From Nannochloropsis salina CCMP1776 (taxonomy: Eukaryota; Sar; Eustigmatophyceae; Eustigmatales; Monodopsidaceae), in contig SDOX01000007.1 in the NCBI GenBank assembly GCA_004565275.1, forward strand, positions 178,696 to 242,695: a stretch of 64,000 nt of DNA. The letters are read 5' to 3'. The notes under the pieces were generated by a model. That model had not been told where the DNA came from and searched no databases. It was given only the letters and a program-made list of their open reading frames with translations. Every line of letters starts with the position of its first letter. Positions within the stretch are counted from its first letter, which is position 1. Of the stretch, positions 21,549 through 32,223 are shown one piece after another. Both the position numbers and the translations under genes were made by a program.

Positions 21549-23521
21549 ATGATGAATGCTCCGGTCATGGTATTGAGTAAGTAGCCCTTACTTTTTTATT
21601 CAGTGCCTCGAAAAAAAGAACAATTTGTTTCATCAAAGTCCTTTTCTCCCTTTCATTAAACTTTCTTTTCCACTGCCATTCGAAGACGCATTAAGTGTGT
21701 ATAATGATGTCACAATCATGTGCTGCCACCGCGATTCACCGTCTTAAACGCTTTTCTTAATATTCTTTCGCCCTTCCTATCGTCCGTGATCATCTAATAG
21801 ATGCCAACACCAAACGAGAAACCGGTCGGACCGCTCAGCTGGGAAACATCGCAGCCGCTAAAGCTGTATCGGATATTGTAAGGACAACACTTGGTCCACG
21901 CGCCATGTTGAAAATGCTTTTGGATCCGATGGGCGGGATTGTGATCACGAACGACGGGCATTGCATATTAAGGGAAGTGGACGTTTCCCACCCTGCTGCC
22001 AAGAGCATGATTGAGCTGAGCCGAGCCCAGGACGAGGAAGTTGGGGACGGAACGACCAGTGTCATCATTTTGGCAGGTGCGGTGACGGTCTTTTTCTCCC
22101 ATAACCTGTAGGGGGCTTGATGATACCCGGGGGCCTTCGTGGCCGATCAAACTGTCTTGTAGAATATTTTGGACTGCATGTGAATTATCTCTTTCCCTTG
22201 GATCTCTCCTTTGACAGGTGAAATGCTCGCGCAAGCAGAGCCGTTCATTCACCGGAACATACACCCGACGCAAATCGTGGCCGGCTACAGCAAAGCGCTC
22301 CAAGAAGCACTCAAAGTGTGCAACGCGCTGGCCAAACCCATCGATGTCAATGATAAGCAAGCCCTTTCTCAGATCGTCTCCGCCTGTGTTGGCACCAAAT
22401 TTTCGAGTCGCTGGGGCCCCTTCATGGTGGATCTGGCGGTGGACAGTGTGTTGAAGGTTGTGCGGCAGGTCGGGGGGGAGGGCGGGGCGGAGGGCGGGTA
22501 CAAGGAATGTGACGTCAAGCGCTACGTGCGGGTGGAGAAGATTCCCGGAGGCGAGTTGGGAGATTCAAAAGTCATCGACGGCGTCATGTTCAACAAAGAC
22601 GTGACGCACTCGAAGATGCGGCGACGCATCGAAAAGCCGCGTATCCTCCTCTTGGACTGCCCCTTGGAGTACAAGAAGGGCGAGAGTCAGACCAACGTGG
22701 AGGTGAAGCAAGAGGAAGACTGGAACACCTTGTTGCGGATGGAGGAAGAATTCATCGAGAAGATGTGCGCGGAAATCGTGGCCTTTCGCCCCGACATTGT
22801 GATCACGGAGAAAGGCGTGAGTGACTTGGCCCAGCACTACCTGTTGAAGGCCGGAGTCACGGCCTTCCGCCGGGTGCGGAAGAGCGACAACAACCGGATT
22901 GCGCGGGCTGTGGGCGCCGTGATTGTGAGTCGCCCCGACGAAATCCAGGAGGGGGACGTGGGGACGGGCTGTGGCCTCTTCGAGGTACGGAAAATCGGTG
23001 ACGAATACTTCGCCTTTTTGGAGCAATGCGAGCAGCCCCAGGCCTGTACCGTGCTCCTCCGGGGGGGCAGCAAAGACGTTTTGAACGAGGTGGAACGGAA
23101 TTTGCAGGACGCCTTGCAGGTGGTGAGGAATTTGGTTTTCGAGAGCAAGCTTTTGCCGGGGGGAGGGGCGACAGAGATGGCGGTGGGGCAGGCCCTGGCT
23201 CGAGCGTCGACGGAGGTGGAGGGCGTGCAACAGTGGCCCTACAAGGCGGTCGGGGAGGCCTTGGAGGTGATCCCTCGGACCCTGGCTCAGAATTGTGGGA
23301 CGAATGTTTTGCGGATCATGACGCAATTGCGGGCCAAGCACGCGCAGGGCCCGACCACCTGGGGTATCGACGGGGAGAAAGGTGTTTTGGTGCCGATGGA
23401 GACGTTGGGCGTGTGGGAGCCGTACGCAGTCAAAGTGCAGACGATCAAGACGGCGGTGGAGGCGGCGTGCATGCTGCTGCGGATCGACGACGTGGTGAGC
23501 GGGATGAAGAAGAAGAAGTGA
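21549..23521 (+). CDS. CCT3: T-complex protein 1 subunit gamma
   Basis: Three exons: 21549..21576, 21801..22076, 22218..23521; phases agree and give 535 residues, close to the usual 545. The first exon codes only for MMNAPVMVL plus one base. Chaperonin signatures: [46 protein letters not shown], the ATP-site motif GDGTTSV, the gamma-type [19 protein letters not shown] and the C-terminal [20 protein letters not shown]3 is one of eight subunits of the cytosolic TRiC/CCT ring that folds actin and tubulin, so a beta-tubulin gene 14 kb away is a natural client, though linkage implies nothing. A small Gly/Glu insert (GGEGGAEGG) precedes [12 protein letters not shown] and comes from GGGA-like sequence. 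Very confident. Confidence 0.97.
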
Positions 23522-23792
23522 GGAGGAGAGAAGGGGGGTTGGGGGCTAGGAGGGGACCAGGGCGGAGCTGGAGGATGAGGTGGGTGGTGCCACGTCTTGG
23601 CTGGACGGAGACAAAGGGATGAAAAAGCAGTGGGGTGGTCTGCCGCGCGTGGCAAACGGCGGGGAAAGGAGTGTGGACAAGCTAGAGCGAGCGGCCCTGC
23701 GGGTCCTTCCTGAGTGGATCCGTACAAAAGAAATTAAGATCAATGCACGTATCGTATGCGACTGCTGTGGTTACACTTATGACCATTTTCGT

Positions 23793-25007
23793 TCATATTC
23801 TGTCTTGCTTGGCATCCTGTTCCCCTGTGGGTGCCCTCATTTTGATCTTGAGCTTTTTCCCTACCGCCCCGCCAGGGGCCCGGCCTCCCCCTGCGACTCC
23901 CTGCCTTCCGTCCTTCTGCCCACCCAAAGCCCTTACCATCCCCACGCCTCCTCGAGAAAGCGTGGCCGACGACCCCTCTCGGCGTGCGGGCAAGGAAGCC
24001 AAGGAATTCCTGCATGGGTGAGGCCCCTGAGAGACACCGGGCGGGGTAGAGGAGGATCCCGTAGGACTGTCCCGGGAAGCCTCGACAGCAACTCCTGAAG
24101 CCCTCCTTACGTCCTCCTTCTCCACCACCCACGCCTCTTCATCCTCGCCTTTTCCTTCGGCTGCCAAAAACAGCGCCTGAAGACCCTCTTTCAATTCCTC
24201 CACCATCCCCTCCTTTGCCCTTGCCCTCATTTGATTGACCAATGTCGCCGGTGATTGGCCCAAGGCATTTCCAGCCTTTGGGTCCGCTCCTGCTCCGACA
24301 AGGAGCCGCACAATTTCCAAAATATCATTCGTGCTTGCCTTGTCGTCGTGGCAATGTGCGACTGCCTCATCCGTGTGGTCGTGGCCCTCGGCCCGTTCGA
24401 ACCTCTTCTCTTCCGATTTCTTGTTGGTATCAGCAATGGATTGCGCGAGCCAAAAAAGCGGCGTTTCTCCACTGCTAGTTTTCTCGTTCACAAGCAGTGA
24501 TAACACACTGCTTGAATTTCCATTTTCTGGATTATGAACATCGCTAGCTTGCGCTCTCGCGACGGAAACGAGAGCTTGTACTCCTTCCACGTTCCAGTGC
24601 TTACACATATAATGCAAAGGCCCCCTGCGATAGCAATCGCGTTCGTCGTCCAAACGCCATTTCTTATTTTGCGCCTGGAGCTTTTTTAGCAGATATAAGA
24701 CATTGGATGTCTGGTTGAACTCAGAAGCGAGCAATAAAGGTGTCCGAAGACGAGCGTCTCGCAGGCCCAGGCTAGCATTCCCTTCCTCGACCAAAGCCTT
24801 CACAAGGTCCGATTGTCCTTCTCTTGTGACGGCAACTCCCAAAGGACTTCGACCTTGCTCATCTTGGTAGTTGACTTCGTCGAGGCTGATCGGAGGAGAC
24901 GATGTAAGGCGAGAGATTATTGCTGCAGTGTCGTATTCTTTGATGGCATTCGATGCAAGAACTCGTTCAAGCAGCACGGAGGTCGCGGGGTGGTCGATAG
25001 AGAGCAT
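23793..25007 (-). CDS. Ankyrin-repeat protein
   Basis: Single exon of 404 codons from an ATG. Ankyrin-type segments: GRSPLGVAVTREGQSDLVKA followed by a helix and RTPLLLASEFNQTSNVLYLL; RGPLHYMCKHWNVEGVQALV; GETPLFWLAQSI; and DILEIVRLLVGAGADPKAGN followed by GQSPATLV. The repeats are degenerate and spaced by polar, Ser/Glu/His-rich stretches. The C-terminal 110 residues are low-complexity and basic, with no domain. Ankyrin arrays bind partner proteins, and no catalytic domain suggests a particular role. Its start lies 326 bases from the start of the divergent asparagine-synthase-like gene. It ends 271 bases from the stop of CCT3, convergently. Confidence 0.75.
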   Translation of the reverse strand: MLSIDHPATSVLLERVLASNAIKEYDTAAIISRLTSSPPISLDEVNYQDEQGRSPLGVAVTREGQSDLVKALVEEGNASLGLRDARLRTPLLLASEFNQTSNVLYLLKKLQAQNKKWRLDDERDCYRRGPLHYMCKHWNVEGVQALVSVARAQASDVHNPENGNSSSVLSLLVNEKTSSGETPLFWLAQSIADTNKKSEEKRFERAEGHDHTDEAVAHCHDDKASTNDILEIVRLLVGAGADPKAGNALGQSPATLVNQMRARAKEGMVEELKEGLQALFLAAEGKGEDEEAWVVEKEDVRRASGVAVEASRDSPTGSSSTPPGVSQGPHPCRNSLASLPARREGSSATLSRGGVGMVRALGGQKDGRQGVAGGGRAPGGAVGKKLKIKMRAPTGEQDAKQDRI

Positions 25008-25333
25008 GCGATCTCAATTAAATCATCAAAAGCGTCTGAATTTGTTTTCATAAGAGATATGTGACTTAGCAAAGGGACATGTTCCGTGTTATTGGGAGAA
25101 GGGGAACAAATAAATGAAGCTTTTACAGCGACCACGTACTGTTGAAGTTTTGACCTCCCGGAACTTATTTTCCGCTTTTTTTAAAGGTACAGATCTGACC
25201 AATATGATTGTTCCCCACGCAAATTACAGGGCAGAATCAGAAGTCCTTGATTTTTTCTACTGATACGGGGATCACAATCGTCCGAGCAAAGTCTTGACGT
25301 GGTCAAGTGCAAGTAAACGCACCCATCCACTCC
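25008..25333. promoter_or_regulatory. Short bidirectional promoter region
   Basis: 326 bases separate the two start codons of the ankyrin gene (-) and the asparagine-synthase-like gene (+). AT-rich, with T-runs near 25170-25185. Promoter function is inferred from the geometry. Confidence 0.5.
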
Positions 25334-26509
25334 ATGTCCGGGAATGACAACAAAACAGCCACTGGAAAGCAGGTCCGTCAGCTCCTTCATGAAGCAGTCC
25401 ATGATATTGCAGAAAATGAATTCGAAAAGCTGTGTGACCCCAAAAAATGCATCGTTCTTTTCTCGGGAGGAGTAGACTCGTCCATCTCCCTCCATCTAGC
25501 AGCCTCCTTGTTGGGAGTACGACATGCAATTACCGTGCTTGTGCAAGATACTCCTGCCAGTGACGCGCCCTGGGCCGAAGAAACCCCCAATCTTTATTCT
25601 GATATCGACCATGTCATATTGCGTCCTACATTGGCCGAGCTCTTGGAGAAAGATATGCCTTTCCTGGTCGAAAGCATTCAGTCGTTTGATGGGATGGCGC
25701 TAAGAAACTCAGTCTGCGCTACACACGCCTTGCGCCACGCAGCTTCGTTGGGCTTCACATATGTCTTGACAGGAGACGCAGCCGACGAGCTGATGGGTGG
25801 GTACCGGTTCACGCATCGGTACGATGCAAAGGCCTGGTCAGAGCAACGCGCCACTATGGTCGCGCGCATGCATTTTGACAGCATTCAAGTAGGGGCAGCC
25901 CTGGGAATGCGGGTCACGTCTCCGTACCTTTACAAGCCCTTCGTTGACTTTTGTCTGCAGCATCTTCAGAAAGCAGACTGCATCGGTCCCTTTGCCCTGC
26001 GCGTCGCCCCCACCGCACCCCTGGAGGACGGGGTGGTAACGGGCAAGCTCCCGTTGCGTCGCGCCTTTCCAGAGCTCTTGTCATCCTCCCGACGGAAAGA
26101 TCCACAAGAAGTCGGGTGTGGGACAACCCTGCTCGGAGCGGCTCCCTGGGCCACGCCTCCTCGACCAGGGTATTTCGATTCGCGGATCAAGGACGAGGAA
26201 TTCGATCGGGAGAAGGAGCGGGTGCTGGCCGCCTATGCCGTCACCCTCCGAGACAAAGAACACCTGGCCTATTTCCTTGTCTTTGAAGAGGTATTCGGGA
26301 GGCGCGAGGATGCCAGAGCACTGAAGGGGGTGCGTCCAGAAAGGCGCTTGGAAGTTCCAGGGAAATCGCAGAATGCGGATGACCCGTGTCCTGCCTGCCG
26401 CTTCGCTTTGGGTGCGCCCACGCAGACCTTTTGCCTGACTTGCGGGCACTACGACGAGACTTTACGATTTCGACATGCTGGTACAAAGGGCCTGAAGGGA
26501 GAGGTTTAA
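25334..26509 (+). CDS. Stand-alone asparagine-synthase-type (PP-loop) protein with C-terminal CxxC pairs
   Basis: Single exon, 391 residues from the first in-frame ATG. It contains the ATP pyrophosphatase loop KKCIVLFSGGVDSSISLHLA, then FDGMALRNSVCATHALRHAA, YVLTGDAADELMGGYRF and RVTSPYLYKPFVDF. These are the order and motifs of the asparagine synthetase C-terminal (synthase) domain. The N-terminal glutaminase domain of AsnB-type enzymes is absent, so ammonia would have to come from elsewhere, or the substrate is different. Near the C-terminus, DDPCPACRFALG and FCLTCGHYDETLRF form two CxxC pairs, a probable zinc ribbon I do not know from classical AsnB. Candidates are an ammonia-dependent asparagine synthetase-like ligase or an amide-forming enzyme acting on another acid. 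Domain certain; reaction uncertain. Confidence 0.85.
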   Translation: MSGNDNKTATGKQVRQLLHEAVHDIAENEFEKLCDPKKCIVLFSGGVDSSISLHLAASLLGVRHAITVLVQDTPASDAPWAEETPNLYSDIDHVILRPTLAELLEKDMPFLVESIQSFDGMALRNSVCATHALRHAASLGFTYVLTGDAADELMGGYRFTHRYDAKAWSEQRATMVARMHFDSIQVGAALGMRVTSPYLYKPFVDFCLQHLQKADCIGPFALRVAPTAPLEDGVVTGKLPLRRAFPELLSSSRRKDPQEVGCGTTLLGAAPWATPPRPGYFDSRIKDEEFDREKERVLAAYAVTLRDKEHLAYFLVFEEVFGRREDARALKGVRPERRLEVPGKSQNADDPCPACRFALGAPTQTFCLTCGHYDETLRFRHAGTKGLKGEV

Positions 26510-26679
26510 GAAAATGCTTGGCCAGGATAGGTCGAGGAAAATGGAGGACGCAGGGATGCTTGATTGATGAACGAGAATGCGATCTCTTTATGTCTTTGCG
26601 CATTCATTTCAGTTCACAGACTATTTCTTTTCAAGGACAAGAGTAGGGACACCTCGGTATGCAGTGTCAGTCATCATCT

Positions 26680-28917
26680 TCATGTCAATAACGCACCATT
26701 TCCGATCTCATCCCCTCCAATCGTGGCTCCCTCCTCCTTCTCCTCCTTCTCCTCCTTCTCCTCCTCCTCCTCTTCCTTCCCCGCATTCATCACCGCTCTC
26801 CCCCTCGATCTCAACGCCACGTGTGCCCTCTCCACACATTCACAGAACCTCACAAAGTCTTCGATGCTTATACCTGCGAAAGGGGGCTGCAAGAGGTACT
26901 CAATCTCGTCTTCCGATAGACTGCAACGTCCGTCAGATAGTCGATTCACATGCCTCCCTGCTCTTTCCTTGCCAATCCCACGGTCTGCAAAGTCTTGCCG
27001 GTAGCGGGCGATAAACTCCTCCCAGGCTCCTTCCCCCATACTGACACGTACGGCGGCTAAATCTGGATGCTCCATGTCCCACACACCACATATAAAAGGG
27101 AGCACGATGCCGGCTGGCAGAAAGCCAGGCGACTTCGGCGATGAGGGGGAAGGTGATGGATGGAGGGTCGATAGGAAGGAAGCTTTGCTCTTTTCTTGGC
27201 TTGCCTTGTCTCGGGCCGCCGGGGCTCGCACCTCGTGCGCCGGCCATTCGGTGGACTTCACGCCTTGTGGCTTGACTGAGGCCTGAGCAAAAACCACCGT
27301 CCCACAGCCACGTGTCCAGCGACGGCGACTCCAAGCACCCCACTCGGTCTCTTCCTGCTCTCCCTTCCTTTCCCGCACGTGCCCCGCGTGCATTCTCCGT
27401 CCATCGGAGGGGCTGTCCGGGCTGGAGGGGCCTTGTATCGCCTGCCTCTGGTGCGACAATTTAGGCCATGCGCCCTGAATGCTGACGCTGGCCGTGGACT
27501 CCCTGAATCCTGATTCCTCTACCTTCGATGTGTCTCTATCTTGCCGCTGGCCCTCTGATTCCTTTTGACGCTCCTCCTCTTGAAGAGAAGCCGACACAAA
27601 CTCCCGTCGTATCCGCCCCACGGCCGTCGTTGCCTCCCCCACCCGGTGCGCACGGTGCCACATGATGCAGGCAAAGGCACATGCGACACACGTGATAATC
27701 CAGGGTAGACCATGCTCTATCCACGCTGTCAGGACCCCCCAGGCCAACGCCCCCTCCAGAGACAGACAAGGTGCAAGCACATGCGCCGCGCGGGAAAAGG
27801 TGTGCTGGGAATACCCCTGAGCACGGCGGATTATTTTCGTGAAATACACCGCTGCCAATAAATGTGCGCGCTGGCCCCCGCCAATGACACCTAGTATGCT
27901 GTATCCAACGGACCGCATGGTCTCTTTCGTTCTAACCCCGGCATTCACCATCAGCGAGATCAGACGCCAGCTTTGCTGCCCCGTCTGGGCAAGGCCTCCT
28001 GTAATCACTTTCTCCATACTGGCGCCACCGTTCGAGAGCGTGTTCCAAGCCGCATTGATGCATCCAGCGAGGACAGTCAGGATCGTATCCTCGGTCTGTA
28101 TCAATTGTCTTACTGCACGGTGCCGACAGTCCCGCACCAGGGACAGGAGAAAGCCCCCCACGGCGACACTGGCGCCCTTGCTCACATTCCAAACTGCCAG
28201 AAGCGAAGAAAGGACCGCCTGATGTTGCAATTGGAAAAACATGATGGCCAAAATCCACCCTGTCTGCGCTATTTCAAAGAGGGATTGAAACACGCCTGCC
28301 GCGATGGCCGTCGCGCCGAGTACGAGCAACCCGAAGGTCCTGGTGATCAAGGCTCCCAGGACATCAAGCACATGAAAGCGGAGCAAGAATAACAAGCGGC
28401 CTAGACACCATATCATCACAGATACGGTGTTATCTACATTCCCTTGGGCCCACTTCAATAAGCTGTCACACACACGTCGAGTCTCATGCACACTTGGTAC
28501 GGCCGCTGTTCCTGTTCGTCGAAACGTTTTTGAGAGGCTTCGGAGCTGGTTTCGAGCAATATCATGGGATTCTTCCCCTTTTGCTACATACTTCCAGCCA
28601 TATGAACTGGAGGCACGACATTCCTCGTCGCGCAGGGGATTTTGGTGGTATACTAAATGTTCCCAGGCCTGCAAAAACCAGTCTGTGAGCAAATCTGCCG
28701 GATGTGTCCACCACGCTTCGAGAGACAACGGTAGCGGCATATCTTGATAATAGTCTTGAGGATGAGGCAATGGCTTTTTCGTTGTGGCTGTCGCGCCGAG
28801 GCAAAATTCCTCGTGAGTCACCCTGGGAAATCGAGGTATGTGAAACGCCGCCTGCCCCGCCACCGACACAGAGGTCAAGTACACAAACACCGGCCAAAGT
28901 CTCCATGCGGACCACAT
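26680..28917 (-). CDS. Orphan multi-pass membrane protein with plastid-type leader
   Basis: Single exon, 745 residues, ATG start. The N-terminus MWSAWRLWPVFVYLTSVSVA followed by GQAAFHIPRFPR is a signal peptide plus an A-A-F cleavage site, the stramenopile plastid-entry pattern. A soluble part with aromatic residues follows (DYYQDMPLPLSLEAWWTHPA). Then several hydrophobic segments: WCLGRLLFLLRFHVLDVLGA, FGLLVLGATAIAAGVFQSLF, GWILAIMFFQLQH, ASVAVGGFLLSLV, and later LPWIITCVACAFACIMW. The C-terminal third is polar and ends with a conserved-looking block (DLAAVRVSMGEGAWEEFIAR, then LSEDEIEYLLQPPFAGISIE) and a poly-Glu/Lys tail. I recognise no family. Possible plastid-envelope or periplastid membrane protein. 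Composition matches its neighbours, so transfer is not suggested. Confidence 0.7.
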   Translation of the reverse strand: MWSAWRLWPVFVYLTSVSVAGQAAFHIPRFPRVTHEEFCLGATATTKKPLPHPQDYYQDMPLPLSLEAWWTHPADLLTDWFLQAWEHLVYHQNPLRDEECRASSSYGWKYVAKGEESHDIARNQLRSLSKTFRRTGTAAVPSVHETRRVCDSLLKWAQGNVDNTVSVMIWCLGRLLFLLRFHVLDVLGALITRTFGLLVLGATAIAAGVFQSLFEIAQTGWILAIMFFQLQHQAVLSSLLAVWNVSKGASVAVGGFLLSLVRDCRHRAVRQLIQTEDTILTVLAGCINAAWNTLSNGGASMEKVITGGLAQTGQQSWRLISLMVNAGVRTKETMRSVGYSILGVIGGGQRAHLLAAVYFTKIIRRAQGYSQHTFSRAAHVLAPCLSLEGALAWGVLTAWIEHGLPWIITCVACAFACIMWHRAHRVGEATTAVGRIRREFVSASLQEEERQKESEGQRQDRDTSKVEESGFRESTASVSIQGAWPKLSHQRQAIQGPSSPDSPSDGRRMHAGHVRERKGEQEETEWGAWSRRRWTRGCGTVVFAQASVKPQGVKSTEWPAHEVRAPAARDKASQEKSKASFLSTLHPSPSPSSPKSPGFLPAGIVLPFICGVWDMEHPDLAAVRVSMGEGAWEEFIARYRQDFADRGIGKERAGRHVNRLSDGRCSLSEDEIEYLLQPPFAGISIEDFVRFCECVERAHVALRSRGRAVMNAGKEEEEEEKEEKEEKEEGATIGGDEIGNGALLT

Positions 28918-29350
28918 GGCTTCTAAGGCTGTAGTAAAGGAACTGAGACCATGAGGCGCGTATCATGTTGGCATGTGACATCTCTCCCTAAAGAGGACTA
29001 TGAACTCCCCGATACATACCCCCCATAATTGAAGTACAAAAGGCGGCATTTCTTCCTTTGGGGGGTCTCAAGCGTCATTACGCCCAGGCTATGGGAAAGT
29101 TAGGGCTTTGGCGGAGTCAGTCTATGGCTGAGAAAATAGCGGTGTTCGTATCTACGTAAAAACCTACGTGAACTGACTTCTATGGCAGACAGGCTGTCCA
29201 TTCCTGTTTAGCGGATCAACGCAGGATGCGTGCTGCTGAAGAGGGGCAAGATGTAGAGAACGTCTCTGAATATCTCATCAAGCAAGTCTCAGTTCTAAAC
29301 GTAAATAATTTTAATGCTACTTTGGTCTCTTTTTTTTCGACTTTCCAACG
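28918..29350. other. Upstream region of the orphan membrane protein gene
   Basis: 433 bases between the orphan membrane protein start (-) and the end of the UAS-UBX gene (-). AT-rich, nothing coding recognised; presumed promoter and 3' UTR. Confidence 0.4.
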
Positions 29351-30750
29351 TTATTTTTTTCCTGTTCCCCCTTCCCTCGTCGGCCCGCTCTCGACCAGCA
29401 GGAGCACCTGCCCTCCGATCCCGGCGTCAGCCAAAGACATTTTACAATCTTGTGGATACGTAAACGCCAAGCCTTTCCCCCCCTTCCCTCTTCCACCTGC
29501 TAATACCATCTTGGCCCCTTCCAATTCCTCCAGCCCTTCCACATCCATCCAATCGAATACTTGTTCCAGACTCTCATCGCTTCGGAAGGCGCGGTGAAGT
29601 TTTTTCTGTCCATTCAATCCAGGCATGCGCACAGCAATCCTGCACACGCTTTTCCCTGCCCCCTCCTTCGGCTCCGCGCCCAAGGCAGCTTTCTTCCTGG
29701 CCCGGCGTGCTTCATCCTTTTCTTTCTTCCGTTGAGCGGCTGCTGCAGCGGCGGCGGCAGCGGCTGCCTCCGCTCTCTCCTTGGCCTCTCTTTTCCGATC
29801 TGATTGAAGGGCTTTGCTGTACTCCTGTTTTTGCTCAAGCTGCAGGCAGGAGGCAAGGATAAACGAAAGAAGGGAACAGGATGATGGGGGGAACGGGCGG
29901 TGCGGAGGAGCATGGGGAAATGACAGGGGCCAAAAGGCGATGACGGTTCACAAGAGAGTAAAGGATGGAACAACTTACCTGGAGTTTCCTTTCCCTGAGC
30001 ACGAAATCGCGTTCGGTCTTGTCTGCGTCCAAGATGTGGCCATGGATCTGAGGAAGGGAGGAAGCAGGAGGAGCCGGACGGGAGGGGAGTGAGCAAGGGG
30101 AGGGAGGGAGAAAGGACAAGAGAGACGCTCCGAGCATGTATCCGCATAGAAGCTACGCACTCACGATGCACATTTCCTCGTTTTCTTGCATTTTTTTCCA
30201 TTCTACCTGCACTCCCTCCCTCCCTCCCTCCCTCCCTCCCTCCCTCACCTCCATCGTCCTGTTCAACCACATGATTGCCTGCTCCGGGGTGGGAGGCGGC
30301 CGGAAATGGTGCAGGCTCTTCACGCTCACCACCCTCCCTTCCTCCCTCCCTCCCTTCTTCCCTCCATGCACCACCGCCAAATAAGGGAAATGTCGGGCTT
30401 TTAATTCCTTCCCGGCGGTCCTGTAGGGTGCGGAGGCGGGGGGGGGCGCCCACAAGACAAAGGCGGCAGCGGCGAAGCGATGGAGGGAGGGCGCAGTCAA
30501 GGTCCTGCAAAAAGCTTTGTGACGCTTTTCGTCCCGGGGGGAGGAAGACGGCAGGTACACGATGAGGAAGCGGCAAGACGCACGAGCCTGCGCCAAGGCG
30601 AGGGGGAGGGAGGGGGCTTCGAGGAAAGGGACATGAGCCGCCCCAAATTCCTTCTCGAAGGTGGAGGTGAAAGAGGGAGGCGAAGACCCGGCAAGGGGAG
30701 CCAGGAAGGTAGAGACGACGCGTTTGAGGAAGCTGCCGAGCCCGGAAAAA
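29351..30750 (-). CDS. UAS-UBX protein, FAF2/UBXD8-like (5' end unresolved)
   Basis: Three exons are secure on the minus strand: about 30750..30249, 30047..29979 and 29839..29351, in matching phase. The first has a hydrophobic/basic start (GSFLKRVVSTFLAPLAG, maybe the membrane hairpin), then the thioredoxin-like UAS domain: ASCRFLIVYLPSSSPRDEKR, KAFCRTL, VLWAPPP, HFPYLAVVHG, PPPTPEQAIMWLNRTME. The second encodes IHGHILDADKTERDFVLRER. The third gives an Ala-rich, Lys/Glu-rich helix (the pre-UBX coiled coil), then the UBX fold with CRIAVRMPGLNG, SDESLEQVFDWMD, FTYPQDCKMSLADAGIGGQV. FAF2/UBXD8 recruits p97/CDC48 to the ER and lipid droplets for protein extraction. The expected N-terminal UBA domain and start codon were not found. 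A possible first exon (ATG at 31214, donor near 31140) could not be joined in phase. Confidence 0.8.
30213..30246. repeat. (CCCT)n tract at a splice donor
   Basis: On the minus strand the donor GTGAGGGAGGGA of the UAS exon runs directly into (GGGA)n, the same arrangement as in the START gene. Confidence 0.9.
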
Positions 30751-32223
30751 CTGACGGCGGAGGTTTGAATAAAAATACGGCGGGATGGAGGGAGCGTGGG
30801 GAGAGGAAGGGAGGGAACGATGAGAAGGACACGAAAGCATTGAAACATACACACACACGCACACGAATCCGAGACGAGGAAAATTTTTACACAGGTAGGT
30901 TTGCTGATGCAAGCTTACATGATGCTTGTCAAGCCCTCTTTCTTTCCCCCTCCCCCTCGGCGGCTGAGGAGCAGGGAGGGAGGAGGTTGAGGGGCGGGTG
31001 CACAGGGTAGTGACGGTGGCGTTTGAAGGGTGCTGGATCCAAGACGCGGTAGCTGGATACCTGTGAATGGAAACGAGGAGCCTGTTATACAAGGATTGTG
31101 GAAAGGAAGATGGATGGGAAAGACAGGCTATGACGTACCCAGTCTCCGGGCACCCCCTACGACGCTCCCGGCACAGGCATGGGGGGAGGTGGCCAAAAGC
31201 GTAAGTACGGCCATCGAAAACCTGAAAACCTTGGGTCTAAAGCGCCGGTGGCAGACATTTTGTCTAATGTAAATAAATGGAGTGCTTTGTTTGACATTTG
31301 TTCCACTCATGCTCCTCCGTGTGAGCCCCATCCCCCGTCTCCGTCCACAAAGTATCTGATGATATCACGCGGTCTCTTCCTGTTTTCGGTTCCCTGTCTC
31401 TTGCTTCGGATACGAGAGAAAGAACCAGAGTGCTGAATCGACTGTGCAAGAGTAACATGATTGGTTTTTTGTCTGCTTTCATTAAAAGATGTACTCCAGT
31501 GGTGGGTATGGGGCGATACGCAGGACGGTGGGCAGGGATGCTTCGTCTCGTCGACACGGCCCATATGACTTGTTAACCTCCTCCCCCCTTTCTTTTTGCC
31601 ACGCAACGCAGAAGGGAATCAATCATCGTAGACCTATGCATTGTGCTTGATTCTTTAAAAGCTAATGTCAATGTCTGAGATATATACAGCCAACAGTGTT
31701 TATCAAGGGGAACGAGAATCCTCGACTGAGAGCCTGAGAATTAAGTGGGATCTAAAAACTATGACTACCATGTACTTTGTCGCGTACGTCGGTATCACCA
31801 AAACGGATGGGAAGTCTGTGACAAAGCAAGCAATAGGAAATATTTCTTTCTGTAAGAGAAGTCGTTGATTATGTGTCCACGACTGATGATGCTGACTGTT
31901 TTGCCCTTCGACGTTTATTTTGCTTTCTGTATTTCGTGCCTTCGTCTAAAATCGAATGTAATGCCGTTTCGTTTATATGGTAATGCCCACTCACCCCAGT
32001 GGTACATATCTTGTCATCCCTGTGCCTTGTCATAAGCATTACCAGGCTGAGGCTTACCGACTCGCTGGATCTAGCAACAACCCCGACCCTAGCCCTAAAC
32101 CTAACACTAACTCTGATTATGCTGGACATGTAACATATTTTTGATGCAAAAGGGAGAGAATGATTGTACTTGCTGTACCACTCTGAATTTAGACTCGTGG
32201 TCCCCATATTTGATACATTTGCA
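30751..32223. other. Unresolved 5' part of the UBX gene and spacer to UBA3
   Basis: Probably contains the first exon or exons of the UAS-UBX gene (to about 31214) and then a spacer of about 1 kb to the end of UBA3. A CA-repeat lies near 30848-30862. No independent gene recognised. Confidence 0.4.
32083..32112. repeat. Short degenerate telomere-like stretch
   Basis: Contains CCCTAGCCCTAAACCTAAC followed by ACTAAC: four to five imperfect units related to the CCCTAAA telomere repeat of many algae and plants. Too short and irregular to be functional. Confidence 0.45.

Noticed and set aside
31030-31272. Plus-strand frame in the 5' region of the UAS-UBX gene
   Set aside because: Short, no domain, overlaps the expected first exon of the opposite gene; left unassigned.
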